The translations under genes and the position numbers were made by a program. 64,000 nucleotides of DNA, from positions 1,922,001 to 1,986,000 of the forward strand of contig NC_085883.1 of assembly GCF_035222275.1 (NCBI RefSeq). Direction: 5' to 3'. The first letter of the stretch is position 1, and each line of letters opens with the position of its first letter. Below the pieces are notes generated by a model. The model was not told the origin of the DNA and made no database searches. It saw only the letters and a list, made by a program, of their open reading frames with translations. Of the stretch, positions 46,849-58,814 are shown piece after piece. The DNA comes from Podospora bellae-mahoneyi (lineage: Eukaryota > Ascomycota > Sordariomycetes > Sordariales > Podosporaceae).

Positions 46849-48360
46849 GTATGATTTGTTGAAGATCTAGACTGGTCGTTGCACTTATGATCGTCGAGAT
46901 CGAGAAAGGTGGCGGCGCATCAGCCAGGAAAATGATACTGATAGGGATGAGTTCCACCCCTCATCTTCACATGACTGTTTCATCAAGACTCAGAACCTAG
47001 CAAATGTTGCAAATATTCTTGATCTCACGTTTGGGTTCAGCGAGGCCAGAACGATGCTCATATTCATCTCATCTTCGACTTTGATCTTCACAGGGCTCTC
47101 TGTTGACTACTTCGCTTCGTCCCTGATGAACCCACTTGGACCTGTCCGTGCCGACCCGGGGAGCTGGGAAGCTTGCGCGTAGAATGGCACCGATTCGGAC
47201 TGGTGTGGCCAGGATGGGTGATTGGCGTGCGCGATAGTTCGTGATCCCTTATTCTCCTTTTTCTGTTGTGGAATGGCGAAGTGTGTTTGAGTGTCGTGCA
47301 AAGGGGGCAACAGGTTTCCCGGTCTGATGGCAAAAACTGACAAAAAGCATCACCACGAAAATCCCGGCTGGGTAGCACCATTCTGACACATCCGCAGGTG
47401 CCTCAGCCGCGCATTGCAGGACAGGTTCCGAGTCATCATCGAAACGTTGGAATCTGAAGTACTCTAGTACTACCATGTGAACTGCCGCCGTTGAATGGAT
47501 CAGAATAACCGCGCCAGTCACTTGTCATGCATCCAGCAGGTGGGATGCTCACATGGAAACTCTGAACGGTTGGAACAGGTTCAAGAGGAGGTGAGAAAAG
47601 GGAGCTACCCCTGTTCGGTCCCTCCTTGCTGATTCTCCACGGGTCCACTGGCTGTTGCCCACCGCTCCACCGCTCCCCCGGGGTCGCCCACTTTGGACCC
47701 GCGCCTTTCCCTTTCTGGGGGCGCGGGCAACAGCATCTGAGGCATTCTGGAAGCGAGTGACCAGTCACTGAGCTCCTCATTTTTTTCCTCGTCCTCCTCA
47801 CAGCATTTGTTGAACCTTCCAAGACGAATCGCCCAGCAGGTACGGATACTTTCATTCTCGCGCCTGGCCTCTTTCAGGTACGGTGCGTGCTGTGCTCCTG
47901 CCTTACCTTGTACCTCATCTGTTGTGTTATCCGCCATCGTCCGATTCCATCGCGGCGGCAGTTGGGGCCAAAGCTTCCTGTTCCTGCGGCCTGCGCGGCA
48001 ACAGCCAATTCAACATCGATTGCGACTTGAGAAGAGAGCAATTACAGGTGAGTCTCTCTTGTTGTTTCCACATGCTTTTTTCATAAGAAGGTCAACTTCA
48101 AGCTGCCAGGTTGACTCTGACCTCTTCCATCGTCTTGTTTACTTTTGGCATCCCTTTATGGTTCTCTCCTGTTCTTTAAGCCAGAGTCTTTTAATTGCAC
48201 ATAATCTCTTTTGGTCCCCACCACCACTTTTACGTACTGACACCAAGCTCGACCGACAGTTGACACGGCCATCTCTTAACTACTAGTACCTACCCCTTCC
48301 TGTTCTTTCAGAACAGCATCCATTGCCGTCCTGTCTACACCATCCATCCATCCATCCATC
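46849..48360. other. Intergenic region before the coiled-coil gene
   Basis: No gene is recognised. Open frames on the minus strand (up to 139 codons near 47436-47855) lack motifs. The stretch from 48050 to 48360 has donor-like and branch-like signals and may contain a leader intron, not resolved. Confidence 0.5.
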
Positions 48361-51300
48361 ATGTCAGACGTCGAGATCAAAGATCAGATTCCTGCCCCTG
48401 AGCAGCAGCAGGAGGAGCAGGAGGAGCAGGAGGAGCAGCAAGCGGCTCCAAGAGAAGAGGCCACCCCGACACCTCCCCCAGCACCGCCGTCTGGGTCCGA
48501 TACCTCTCCCAAGGCGAAAGCTGGAGCAGGAGCAGAAGCCGCCGCTGCAAAGAAACGTACCGCTTCGACCTCTACCGCTGGTGTCCGCCGTCCAACCGGG
48601 ACTAGCAGTGCCACTGGCAAGCCAGCTGCTGGAACCGCAACACGAATAGGCACCGCAGGTGGCTTGACTAGACCCTCGACGACACGGACGGCCGCTGGTT
48701 CTACGGTTCCCAAGCGCCCAGGCACCGCCGCTTCCTCTGTGTCCCATCGCTCCCAGCCTTCCCAGTCCGAAGATGAGAAGAAAAGGCCCACAGCTTCGGC
48801 GACACGCCGCACCTCGATCCTGCCCGGCGGTGCCGCTGACTCTCCGGGTAAGGCCAGCAGAACAAGTACCATTGCCGGTAGCACTGCCGCCGCCAGAAAG
48901 CCTGCGGCCGCCGGCACCACCACGGCATCCCGGTCAGCTTCTGGCACGGTTCGAACAACAGCCACGACCGGCTCGGCTCCCCCGACTACCACACGCACTG
49001 CCACCAGACCACCGACCACCGGCGCCGTTGCCGATGCTAAGAAGAGATTGTCGACGGTCGGAGTCTCCACTGCTGGTGCCGCTCCCCGACATGCTGCTCG
49101 TCCCTCGTTGGCCTCGGGCACATCTGCCACAGCCGCCGCTGCGGCTGCCGAGTCTGCCAAGGAGACCGAGGAGCTCAAGGTCAAGCTGTCGTCTAGTGAG
49201 GCCGAAATCGCGGAGCTCGAGGCTCAGATTGCTTCTCGCCAGGCCAAGATTGACGAGCTCACAGAGCAATTGAGTGCCGCCCAGCAAGCGAAGCAGGAAG
49301 CTCCCGAGTCCGCCATCGATCAGGATGTCTTGGAAGCTCTCAAGACAGAGCATGCCGCCGTGATCGAGGAATTGAACAAGAAGGTCACAGAAACCGAAGA
49401 ACAGCTGGCCTCCGTCCAGGCCGAGCTTACCGCCAAGCAAAGTGAGCTTGCTGCTGCCGCAAGCGCCAAGGAAACGGCCGAGGCCGAGATTGCTAGCCTC
49501 AAGCAGAAACTCGAGAGACGGCAGGCGGACCACGAGGCTGAGCTCAAGAACGCCAAGGAGAGCCTCTCGGGATCGGAAGAGGAGAATACTGCTAAGCTGG
49601 AGGCACTACGAAAATCCTTGAGTGAACAGTACGAGGCAAATGTTCACGCATTGAAGGAGAAGCATCAGGAGGAAATCCAGCAGGTCAAGCTCGAATCTGC
49701 CGGTACTCAGAAGGAACTGGTGGAGAGAGGAAACGAAATGCTCGAGGAGTTGCGTGAGAAGAATAAGCGTTTGGACAAGGAGGTGCAGGATGAGGTTGCG
49801 CGACTTAGGGAAGCGCTCGTAGCTGCCGAGGAGGCGGGAAATGTTATCAAGGCTGAGATCGCGGGCAAGAACGAAATAGTCGTTGCCTTGCAGACGCGTA
49901 ACTCTGAGCTCGAGTCTGAACTCTCCGCCGTTCGGGACGGGCTCAGCAAGGCCCAGAGTGCTCACGCTGAGCTCGAGAAGATTATGGCCGGCTTGAAGGA
50001 GGAGGCTGCTGCCAAAGAGGCTGCTTTTTCCAAGCTCAAGGAAGAGCATGCCCAGTTGACAGAGGATCATGCCAAGCTGACAGCTGCTCACGCCAGTCAA
50101 ACCGACCACCACAATGAACAACTCAAACAGATCAGCCAGGACTACGAAAAGGAGATTGAGGATCTCCGTGGGGATGCCTTTTTCAAGAGAAAGTTTGAAG
50201 AATTGGAGGCCAAGCATGCCGAGCTTGTTCAGGCTCACGAGCAGGCCGTAGCAGGTCACGCACAAGCTCTTGAGGCTGCCAAAGCCGAACGCGACAATGC
50301 CATCAACGCGCTGAAGGCCAAGGAGGAAGAACATCAACAAGCTTTGGATGCTCTGCGTGCGAGCCATGCCGAAGAGCTGGAAGGCGCCAAGAGCGTCACA
50401 AGGCAGGCCCAGGAGGCGGGCGAGGAGGAGATTCATTCTCTCAAGGAGAGCCACAGCAAGCAGATTGAGATATTGAAGGAGGAGAGCAAAGCCAGTTTGG
50501 CCAAGGCGCTCGAGGATCTTGAAGCAGGCCACGCCGCCGAACTCGATGCCGTTCGGTCCGCTGGAGATGTCAGCCTCCAAACCCGAATGGAGCAATTCGA
50601 GAGGGAAGTCGAGGCCAAGCACGCTGAGCAGTTGGAGCAGGCGCTGCAAGAGGTCCGGGCCAAGCATGCGGAGGAGGTTGCCAAGCTGACAGGCGACTTG
50701 CAAGCTGCCCAAGCCATGGCTGAGGAGCTGGAAGCGGTGCTGAAGGACAGCGAGGGGCAACGGGCTGAGGCCAAGGCCTTGATTGACTACCGCGAGGAAG
50801 AAATGGCCAAGCTTCAAGCCAAGTTTGCTGAACTGGAGGCATCGGTCAAGGAAATTCAAGCGAAAAATGCCGAACTCGAGGCAAAGAACGCCGAGTCTGT
50901 GACCAAGCACAATCTCGAGTTGGAAGCCGTCAATGCTCGTCACGACAGCCTCCTTGCCGAGATCAAAGCCAAGTATGCCGCTGATTCCGAGGCCCAGCTC
51001 AAGGGCTTGGAGAAGGAGCAACAGGCCAAAGCGGATGCTGAGGCGGCCGCTGAAGCTCTGAGGGCGGAGAACGTCAAGCTGCAGCAAGAGGTGGATGAGA
51101 TGGGTGGCCAGCTTGCCATGGAAAAGATGGAAAAGTTCACTGCCCAGGCGGAATTGGACGCTGTCAAGAATGCCAAACAAGATACAAGTGAGATTAATGG
51201 CCTCCGCGAGCAGGTCAGCTTTTTCCAGGCACGCTACGACGCGGATGTGGCCAAGGCGCAGGAAGCTGCCAGCAAGGCCAGTGCTGAGGTTGCCGCTCTC

Positions 51301-51965
51301 GAGCAGGAGCTTGCTGCTGTTCAAAAGGATCTCGAGGAAGCAGAGAAGAAGGTCGAGGTTGGCAAGGCCGACTACAAGGATCTCCACGATATCTTTGTGG
51401 AACATGGCAACAGCAAGACGGCTCTGGAGAACGACAAGGCCGAGCTGGAGAAGCGTCTATCCGAGGTGGAACAGCGGCTCTCTGAGGCGGAGCAGCGGGT
51501 ATCCGAGGCCGACAAGGAGGTTGCAGAGCTCACGGCGCAGCTCAAGATCCGGGAGGCCGAGCTTGCAGAGGTCAAGGTACAAGCTGTCTTACCACGGGGT
51601 CCATGGTTCTAGTCACTAACGTGGATGGCGATTTGCAGACCAAGGGCGAACCCGCCAAGGGCCTCGCGGCGAGCCGGTTTGCGCAACCGGCGGAGGAGAA
51701 TGGGAGCAATGGAGTACCCGCAGCGGAAGGTGAGCCTGAGCTGGACAACTCTTCGGCGGCGCTAGCTTCGGTGCGAGCTACCAATATTTTCTCTAACCCT
51801 CTCTTTCTTGGGCTGAGACTGGCTAACGCAGGACGGGTGATGCAGATCGCTAAAGCCCAGGCGGGAATCAGCCAGCTTGCCGAGCTGGACGACGACATTG
51901 CCAAGTCGAACCAGCGAATCCTCCAGTCCATCACGGACGGCGTGCCACAGGCGTCATCAGCCTAG
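48361..51965 (+). CDS. Long coiled-coil protein
   Basis: Exons 48361-51576 and 51639-51965, with a probable second intron at 51771-51845 (phase-neutral, so 1155 or 1180 residues). The first 260 residues are disordered: an acidic Gln/Glu start, then a basic Ala/Thr/Pro/Ser region (SAGVRRPTG-like patches) as in microtubule-binding proteins. The next 800 or so residues are an almost unbroken coiled coil with abundant Ala, Glu and Lys and recurring short units such as AKHAEL and EELKVKL. The short tail has a helix ISQLAELDDDIAKSNQRI. No enzyme domain or membrane span is seen. Similar fungal proteins are labelled only by coiled-coil likeness; a cytoskeletal or scaffold role is inference. Confidence 0.85.
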
Positions 51966-53140
51966 TCGGACGGTGCTCGGCTTGTGGTTCTTTGTGATTT
52001 TATCTGTTGTTGCTATAGCCGGCTGCTCCAGCGATGGGCGGCAGCTGGGAAAGTTTGTAATGAGGAGGGTTCTCCAGCGGACGGCGGGGGGGCGGCCGAG
52101 GTCAGGAAGGCTGCCCGATCGTTGTGTACATTCGCATTCAGCTAGTTGCTATTTTATACCCTTCGGCTTTTTATGCTTGTGGGCGGGTTTCTTTTTGGTG
52201 ATGGGGACATGCCGGCTGTTGTTGTTGTTGCCAAGAGGAGATGATGTTTGGATGCTGGAAGGAAATGGGGGAAGAAGGTGAGGTATTGTTCAAGGCAGGA
52301 AGTCGAAGGGGGGCCTACCTAATACGGGAGTTTGTCTCTTGTATCTATTATTTTGTAGACTGGCTACACTGATCATGCACAGACACACACACACACACAT
52401 ACAACATCTTTTGGCTTTAATGCAATGCTGTAGGACAGTGAGGTGAAGTCATCATCGATGGAACAGCCCCCCTGATTTGTTAGTCAGCCCCAGCTCCAGC
52501 CACAGCCCAGCAGAAGCTCGGTTGAGCCGAGGCTGGTGGGTGGTGGTGGGGTGGTGCAAAATTTTCGGCATGCCCCAAAAAATAATTCGGGTCTGCCAAC
52601 GCGGTGAAAACTCCTTCCGTTCCTCTCGGAGCTGTCAGTTCTTCCGCAGCGACGAAATCGCATCCGACTTGGAATAGTTTCCTTTGACGAATCAAGGTAT
52701 GTTTCAAGCCATATCCTTTTCCCGCTACCACATCGCCATAGCACCAGCCTCAATACCTGCCACGCAATGCCGCAAACCCATCTTTTTGGGGCATTGCTGT
52801 CGCCGTCACGGCATAGCATACTTTTTTCTGTCTTGTTCATGTTGTCGTCTTCTTGTCTCCGCGAGCCAGCATCATGTAGTCGTATACCGAGACGCGATAG
52901 CAAGCCTCAATTGAGCCATTGTACTTTTATGCACTGATTTCTTTCGAGTACTGATGACCCCTATTGACTAGCCTGTTCTTTTTTATACCAAGCGTCACAT
53001 GCTCCGATTAGACCACGACGACCATTAGAGCACACCGAGCAGAGTTTTCTACTGTATGGATTGTGGAAGGAGGCTCGGATAGGTTTCTTCAGCTTTGGTG
53101 TAGGACGGCGCTTTTGGGGCACTACGACCAGCCCACCGCG
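51966..53140. other. Intergenic region before the Zn2Cys6 gene
   Basis: No gene is seen. A CA repeat lies near 52382-52400. The frame of the next gene is open from about 53063 but has no ATG until 53141. Confidence 0.6.
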
Positions 53141-54622
53141 ATGGACGTCACAAAACCAGACCCGGATGCCGAGGGTGTCGTCATGCAACAGAGTTATCCC
53201 TCGCCTATGGTCGACAGCGCCGATGCCCAGTACTACCAGCTTGCCAACCACCGCGGACACGATGGGCAGATGGCTGCTCATCAAGGGGGGCAGGAGGTGC
53301 CGGATGGATTGCCGAACTTGGCGGCGCATCAGGAGCATCATGAGCACGAGGAACATCACGATTTGCATGAGCTTCAAGAGCTGCAGGAGCCACCTACACC
53401 GCAGCATGATTCGAGGCCACAGGTCAGCGCGGATGAGCTTCAGCTTGCGGCTCAGTTGACGCAGGGCTTGACGCAGGGGATGAACCAGATGATGGCGCCG
53501 GCTGATATGGCGACTGTGGAGAGCGAGGTGCAGGAACAGCAACCGTTGCCGCAGCAGCTGGGGGAGGAGCATCAGCAGCATCAGCAGCAGCAAGCGGAGG
53601 TGCAAGCTCCATCGGTGCCGAACCTTCAGGAGCAGCTCGAGGCCTCGCTTCAGAATCACGAGCGGGAACTGCAAAACCAAAATCATAATCTTCAGAACCA
53701 GAACCATGAGCATGAGCTCCAGGATCACAACCACGAGCTCCAGGATCACAACCACGAGCTCCAGGGCCATGAACATGAACTCCAGGCTCATAACCATGAG
53801 CTGCAGAACCATGGTCTTCAGGTTGAGAATGTGATGCCGCATCATGAGCAGACTCAGACACAGCACCATTTTCCTCAGAATCCGCCGCCGCCGCCACATC
53901 TCCCGACGCATTTGTCTATGGAGCACATGCCCAGTGTGCACCCGACATATCAGATGCCGGATAATACTCCGCCAAGGAAGCGATCCAAGGTATCTCGGGC
54001 CTGTGATGAGTGTAGGAGGAAGAAGATCAAGTGTGATGCGCAGTCGGAAGCGAGTGAACAAGCGTGTTCGAATTGTCGAAGGTCTAGTGCTCAGTGTCTG
54101 TTCAGTCGGGTCCCTCAGAAGCGTGGTCCGAGTAAAGGGTAAGTAATCCGTCATACTAATCAGGATACATGGACAAGGCTGACATGTAGTAGGTACATCA
54201 AAGAACTGGCCGACAGGATCAACTCCATCGAAGGGAAGCTCAACAGCAACGTGGCTGCTGACGGGTTGGAAGATACCACCCGCAGGTCATCCTCTGATGC
54301 CTTTGCCTCCCCAGTCCTGGGTGACGACGGTCGGAAGCGTCCGTTTTCGAGCATCTCAGCCGATCCCTACGCTACGGCTGCTTCTCCAAATCGTATCCCA
54401 ACCACATATGGTACCGAACACAGGCCAATATTACCCTATGTTCACCCAGACTTTAGGCCGCCGAATCCAGCCAGCGCGAATGATTTGGCGCTGAAGACTA
54501 TGCCCCCTTTGCCTACCTTTCCTTCGGGCAACGAGCTAGGTCTACAGTCTCAGACAGCAGATGGGTTGATGGATTCAATATCACCCAATGGAACCACTGA
54601 TCAAAGTCATCAACCTGACCAC

Positions 54623-54662
<40 letters not shown>

Positions 54663-56305
54663 TTCCCGAAATCGATGACGCGACCTTTGATAAATATCTC
54701 GAGTCTATTCACCCTACGTTTCCTGTTTTGGCTTCTACAAAGGCTCGTGTACAGTCATTACTCTGGCAAGCGAGTTTTCCATTACAAAATGCCTTCCACC
54801 AGGCTTTCTTTGCAATGATACGGCCTTTCTCACCAGAAGTTCCAGGAGGGGATTTGATGGTAGCCAGTCGGCTTCTTTCCGCCGAACTCGCTCAAGGGGG
54901 GAGGTCACCGCCAGAGGATTTACTTACGTTGCAGGGGTTAATAATGTTGATTATTGCTTCTGACTGCCAGGGTGTGTCAGCTGGAACTGCAAAATGGAAG
55001 AATGGGGTCTTCGGACAAGCGGTTGGTCTGGGATGGGCGATGGGGTTGCATACGAGGCGGGTGCCAGAGGTGGAGGAGGAGGGGTTTGATCCGAACAGTG
55101 ATGATAATGTTGGGTTGAGGGCGTGGTGGGTGCTGGTTACGTTGGACAGGTGGGATGCGGCGGGGAGGGGGAGGCCGACGTTTATGCCGAATGACACGGT
55201 TGTTGTGTTGCCTGGGTTGAAGGCGGTGGTTGGGGAGGGGGTGTGGGAGCTTATAAGTGAGTTGCACTGTGCCGTTTCTTGAGGTGGGTTATGGACTAAC
55301 ATGTGGACAGGACTCTCACACGTGCTGGGCTTCTTAATCCCTACGATCTCCACAATGAGAAGCTCTCTCGATCCCTTTGCGGCTTCGGCATCACTCGTCA
55401 TGACGGAGAACTATGCCCTTATGGCAGCGGAGATGGTGAGGCTGGCGTTTCCAACGGGGGCGGTTAGCACTGGCCCTGTGGTGCAAATGGCCTATTGGCA
55501 TGTTCAAATCTTACGGCAGCTGGTGGGTGCCTCTCGCGTACCGTTGCGGATTTTGGAGGCGTGTAAGAGCCAGGTATCGCTGCTGGCGAATAGTCACGAG
55601 GTTGTTTGTCCTTTGACGCATCACTTTTTGGGACTGGTAGGAGTGGCGCTTGTGGAGCTGGGAAGGGTAAAGGAAACGGAAGGGGAGGCAGGGGAGTTGG
55701 TGGGGTATCTGTTGGAGTATAGGATTGCGGCTTCGAGTTGGAATGAAGAGGTTAGGAGAGGGTTGGAAGGGGTGAGGAGGGGGAAGGGGTTGAGGCGGTT
55801 GGCGGAGTTGGCTACGGGGGATGGGCAGGGGAGAGGGGAGATGGGGAGGGTGTTGGGGGAAGGGTATTTATCTTTTTGGGAGAGGAGTGATGAGGAGGGT
55901 CGTGTAGAAGAGGCAGAGGGGCATGGTCAGCAGGAGGAGCAGCAGCACCATGGGGAGGTACAGCAGCCCGTGGCCCCACTACAGGAGGCCCAGCAAGGAC
56001 AGCAGGAGGATGTGGTCATGCATGATGAGCCGGATCCTGGGCAGGCACAACGAGCGCAGGAGGATGAGGAGAGAGCTGCTCATGCTGCTGCTGTTGCGGC
56101 TGTTGCTGCTATCAACAGTGCTGGCTTGTCTGCTGCTGGCGAGGCGGAGACGATTCCTGCTCCGGTTGGGGAAGGTAGTGTGTCTAAGACGGAAGAGCAG
56201 CAGTTACAATCTCACCCGCAGGTAGAAGGAGGGCATCAAGGAGCGGATATTGGGTTGGGACTGCAGATGGCGTTGGGGGTGGCTCCACCACCGGCGGCTG
56301 TTTAG
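53141..56305 (+). CDS. Zn2Cys6 transcription factor, RGT1-like
   Basis: Three exons (53141-54138, 54193-55256, 55311-56305) encode 1018 residues. The zinc cluster begins near residue 288: VSRACDECRRKKIKCD, then CSNC and a last Cys, followed by RVPQKRGPSKGYIKEL across intron 1. That run after the cluster is the signature of the yeast Rgt1 group, glucose-responsive repressors of hexose transporter genes. A fungal-specific regulatory domain follows (GLGWAMGLHTRR, RAWWVLVTLDRW, GRPTFMPND). The region before the cluster is Gln/His-rich and holds tandem HELQ-type repeats; a poly-Gln of about 12 follows near residue 485. The C-terminal 170 residues are Gln/Glu/Ala-rich. Target genes are not predictable here. 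Confidence 0.9.
53636..53830 (+). repeat. Histidine-rich heptad-like tandem repeat in the RGT1-like gene
   Basis: About nine related units of 6-7 codons encode variants of HNHELQD / HEHELQA / QNHNLQN. Units differ by single bases, and two adjacent units (DHNHELQ) are almost identical, a sign of recent duplication. The seven-residue period allows a helix with a His face. Confidence 0.85.
54625..54660 (+). repeat. CAG microsatellite coding for poly-Gln
   Basis: About 11-12 CAG units inside exon 2 of the RGT1-like gene encode a Gln tract. It is length-unstable in principle. Confidence 0.9.
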
Positions 56306-57376
56306 GATGGTAATGATGCTGGTGGGGCAGAGGTAGTGGATTGGAGTTTCTGGTATAATATGAATGTTTAGTCATTGCGGAGGGGGCGGCGGTTGGTGAA
56401 AAGTATATATACCAAGAGCGAGGGATAGCGCCGGGGCGCGGTGGTGAGTGTAGGTTAGGAGAATACATCATACCCTTTTGTTTGTGTTTTTACTGTTGGT
56501 CTTGTTGAATGATGGGAAGATGCTGGGTCGTATGGGGATGAGGATCATCATTGATGATGTCCCCACTTGAACCCCGTCGTGTATCTGTTGGTCTGATTCG
56601 CAAGGGACTGTAAGGAGGTAAGTTGGAAGCTGCTTTCAGTTTAAGGTTACCTTTTCAAGATATCAGTCGCATTCTTTTATCATTGAGCGACCCTACCTAC
56701 CCCAGAAAATGATCATGACAGTATTATCGGTGCAACCAAAAGCTGTAGCAAACCAGGCGAGATAACCCCCCCAGCGGCAACACCACCCCTAAACTCCCCC
56801 AATCCCACCCGGATTCCCCATCCCACCTCAAGAAGCGGACGTCGTCCAAATAAGCTTTTCCCACCGCGACAAAAAAAGCCAATGACAACTTGTCACCAAT
56901 CCCCCCGAGTAATGTTAGAGACCAGGGGGGCCAACAAATCCCATTTAGTTCCATTCCAAGAAACCAGGCATTGAGACAACGGCGAGAGAAAATAGCTCTT
57001 CTGTTCTCTCTGTTCGAAAAGCTCCAATTAAACCCCAACTCCTCCCTAGTCGTTTCAGTTGCCTGGGCCTCCCCAAATCTCCTGATCCGCATCCATCACC
57101 AAAAAAGACAAGTTCAAACAACAGCATATATTTACCAAACAACAGAATATATATGTATATATATTCCCCGACGCAAACAAAAAACTCACCTTGCATGACA
57201 TTTTTTTGATGGCACCATCACCTCCCCAAGCTAGCACAAGAAATCCGAGGCGACGGAGCGTACATTGTACCATCTCCACACACCCTATTATTACACACCC
57301 CACCCTGCCTCCCTCTTGCTTGCCCGTTCCAGGCAAACAAAAAATCCACCAACCAAACCAACCCAAGGGAAAAATT
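56306..57376. other. Intergenic region before the small Cys/His gene
   Basis: No gene is recognised. Near 57149-57163 there is a TATATATATAT-like stretch about 220 bases before the next ATG. Confidence 0.55.
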
Positions 57377-57853
57377 ATGTGCATGCAGAAAGACAAAGTC
57401 TGGTTAGAGTGCAATCACCGCGCCTTTTTTCGCTTCGAGCCTTGCGCCAGGCTCGGCCACGGCTGCTTTGGTGCTGGCGGCGACCATGACGAGGTGCACG
57501 TGCAAGATATCTGCGCAGACTGCAAGAGAAAAGACCCCAACCCTGCCGCCCGCGAGGCCGAGAGGGTGAGAAGGGAGATGGAGCTGCGCGCTAGGAGGGC
57601 GGAGGAAGAGCGTGTTGCGCAGATCAAAAGGCTTCAGATTGAGGCTAGGAGGAGGGCAGAGGATGCGAAGAGAAAGCAGGAGGAGGAAGCGCTCAAGTTG
57701 GCGAGGAGAAGGGAGAGAGAAAGGCGGCAGCTGGAGAAGCAGGTTGATAATAAGGCTGCGAAAGCTCTGGAGAGCCATAAACGGAAACATGAAGGGGGGG
57801 AGGAGGATGAACCGAAGGCTAAGCGACAGAGAGGGAGGGGTGGCGGTGGATGA
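57377..57853 (+). CDS. Small Cys/His-rich protein with charged helical tail
   Basis: A single exon of 158 residues beginning MCMQKDKVW. Putative ligands are C2, C12, H14, C23, H28, C30, H37, C46 and C49 in the order ECNHR, EPC, GHGCFG, DEVHVQDIC, ADCK, then DPNP. The first 56 residues line up almost residue for residue with the 72-residue protein encoded at 12817-13095. Here the module is extended by about 90 residues of a highly charged Arg/Glu/Lys helix, then a basic tail (KAKRQRGRGGGG) that could bind nucleic acid or act as a nuclear signal. There is no signal peptide. The family is not one I can name; zinc binding is inferred from the ligand spacing. Confidence 0.8.
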   Translation: MCMQKDKVWLECNHRAFFRFEPCARLGHGCFGAGGDHDEVHVQDICADCKRKDPNPAAREAERVRREMELRARRAEEERVAQIKRLQIEARRRAEDAKRKQEEEALKLARRRERERRQLEKQVDNKAAKALESHKRKHEGGEEDEPKAKRQRGRGGGG

Positions 57854-58814
57854 AACCGCAGGATGAGTTGAATGCGGTTGACAGGCCGATCAAAGTTTGA
57901 GGGTTGTCGAAGCGTCGATGGAGAAGATGCCTGGCATTTACAACCCTCATATCAGCGTTGTTGTCTCTATAGCTAGCAACTTGGCGATCAGATGGCTCCG
58001 GGAACATTGCAGAATGGTTCGAGAGGGTGTGGGGCAGAGAAGCCTCATGCTTGTCATGGCTAGTCAAAGGAAGACAACGGTGGCGGGTCGAGGGATGAAA
58101 GGCAGCCCGTTCTCCCAAGCCGCTGAGATATGGCTAGCCGAGGGATATGAGTAGCCAGGAGAAGGAATGTCGCAAATGGTGAGTCAGACCGCTTTCTGAA
58201 GACCTGTTATATTTGCTGACAGGTCCAGCCTAGGAAACAGTTCCAAGCATTGGGATGAAATCCAAAGATTAAATCCGTACACGGACCAAATGTTGGTTCC
58301 GAAATGATAAACACTCGCTAGGAGATGTCCAGGGCCTCTTATAAATAACACAAGAAGAAAACCGCCCAAAAACCAGACTGGATGTAGATCAAACTCAGTG
58401 GTTAAGAAATGGGAAGCGGGAGGTATCGGTTGTAAGGAGTGTTGTAGAAGAACGGTTTGGGGTTTTGTGAACTCCGATTCAAATTTAAATCAATCACTTT
58501 CGTGCCGTAGACTAGCAAGAGCCATCAACTGATACCACGCATACAACAAGACATGTCGTCGAAGAAGGAAAGAGCTGGTGTGTGAGTCCCCCTTTCAGCT
58601 TGGCAGTTGGCCACCGGTCTGCGAGCATCCGTCAAGACATTTGTCAGCTACGTCATACCACTCAGTTCCTTACTGAGAAGACACACGTGATTTCGCGATA
58701 TTCCGTGCCACGCAACCAAACGGCCATTCGCGACAGGCAGACTCATCAGCGTGCATCTCAGCCTCCTGACTTTGATCTGATCACAGATCCCATGTGAGCG
58801 CTGCTGTTCGCATC
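57854..58814. other. Intergenic region and possible RAD4 leader exon
   Basis: No separate gene is recognised. The ATG at 58553 followed by a consensus donor at 58582 may be the first coding exon of RAD4 (see that entry). Confidence 0.5.

Noticed and set aside
49606-51405. Minus-strand frame of 599 codons opposite the coiled-coil gene
   Set aside because: Leu-rich antisense shadow of a Glu/Lys/Ala coiled coil; no independent coding signs.
52961-54154. Minus-strand frame of 397 codons opposite the RGT1-like gene
   Set aside because: Antisense of the Gln/His-rich exon, rich in Leu and Met from complementary codons; no domain.
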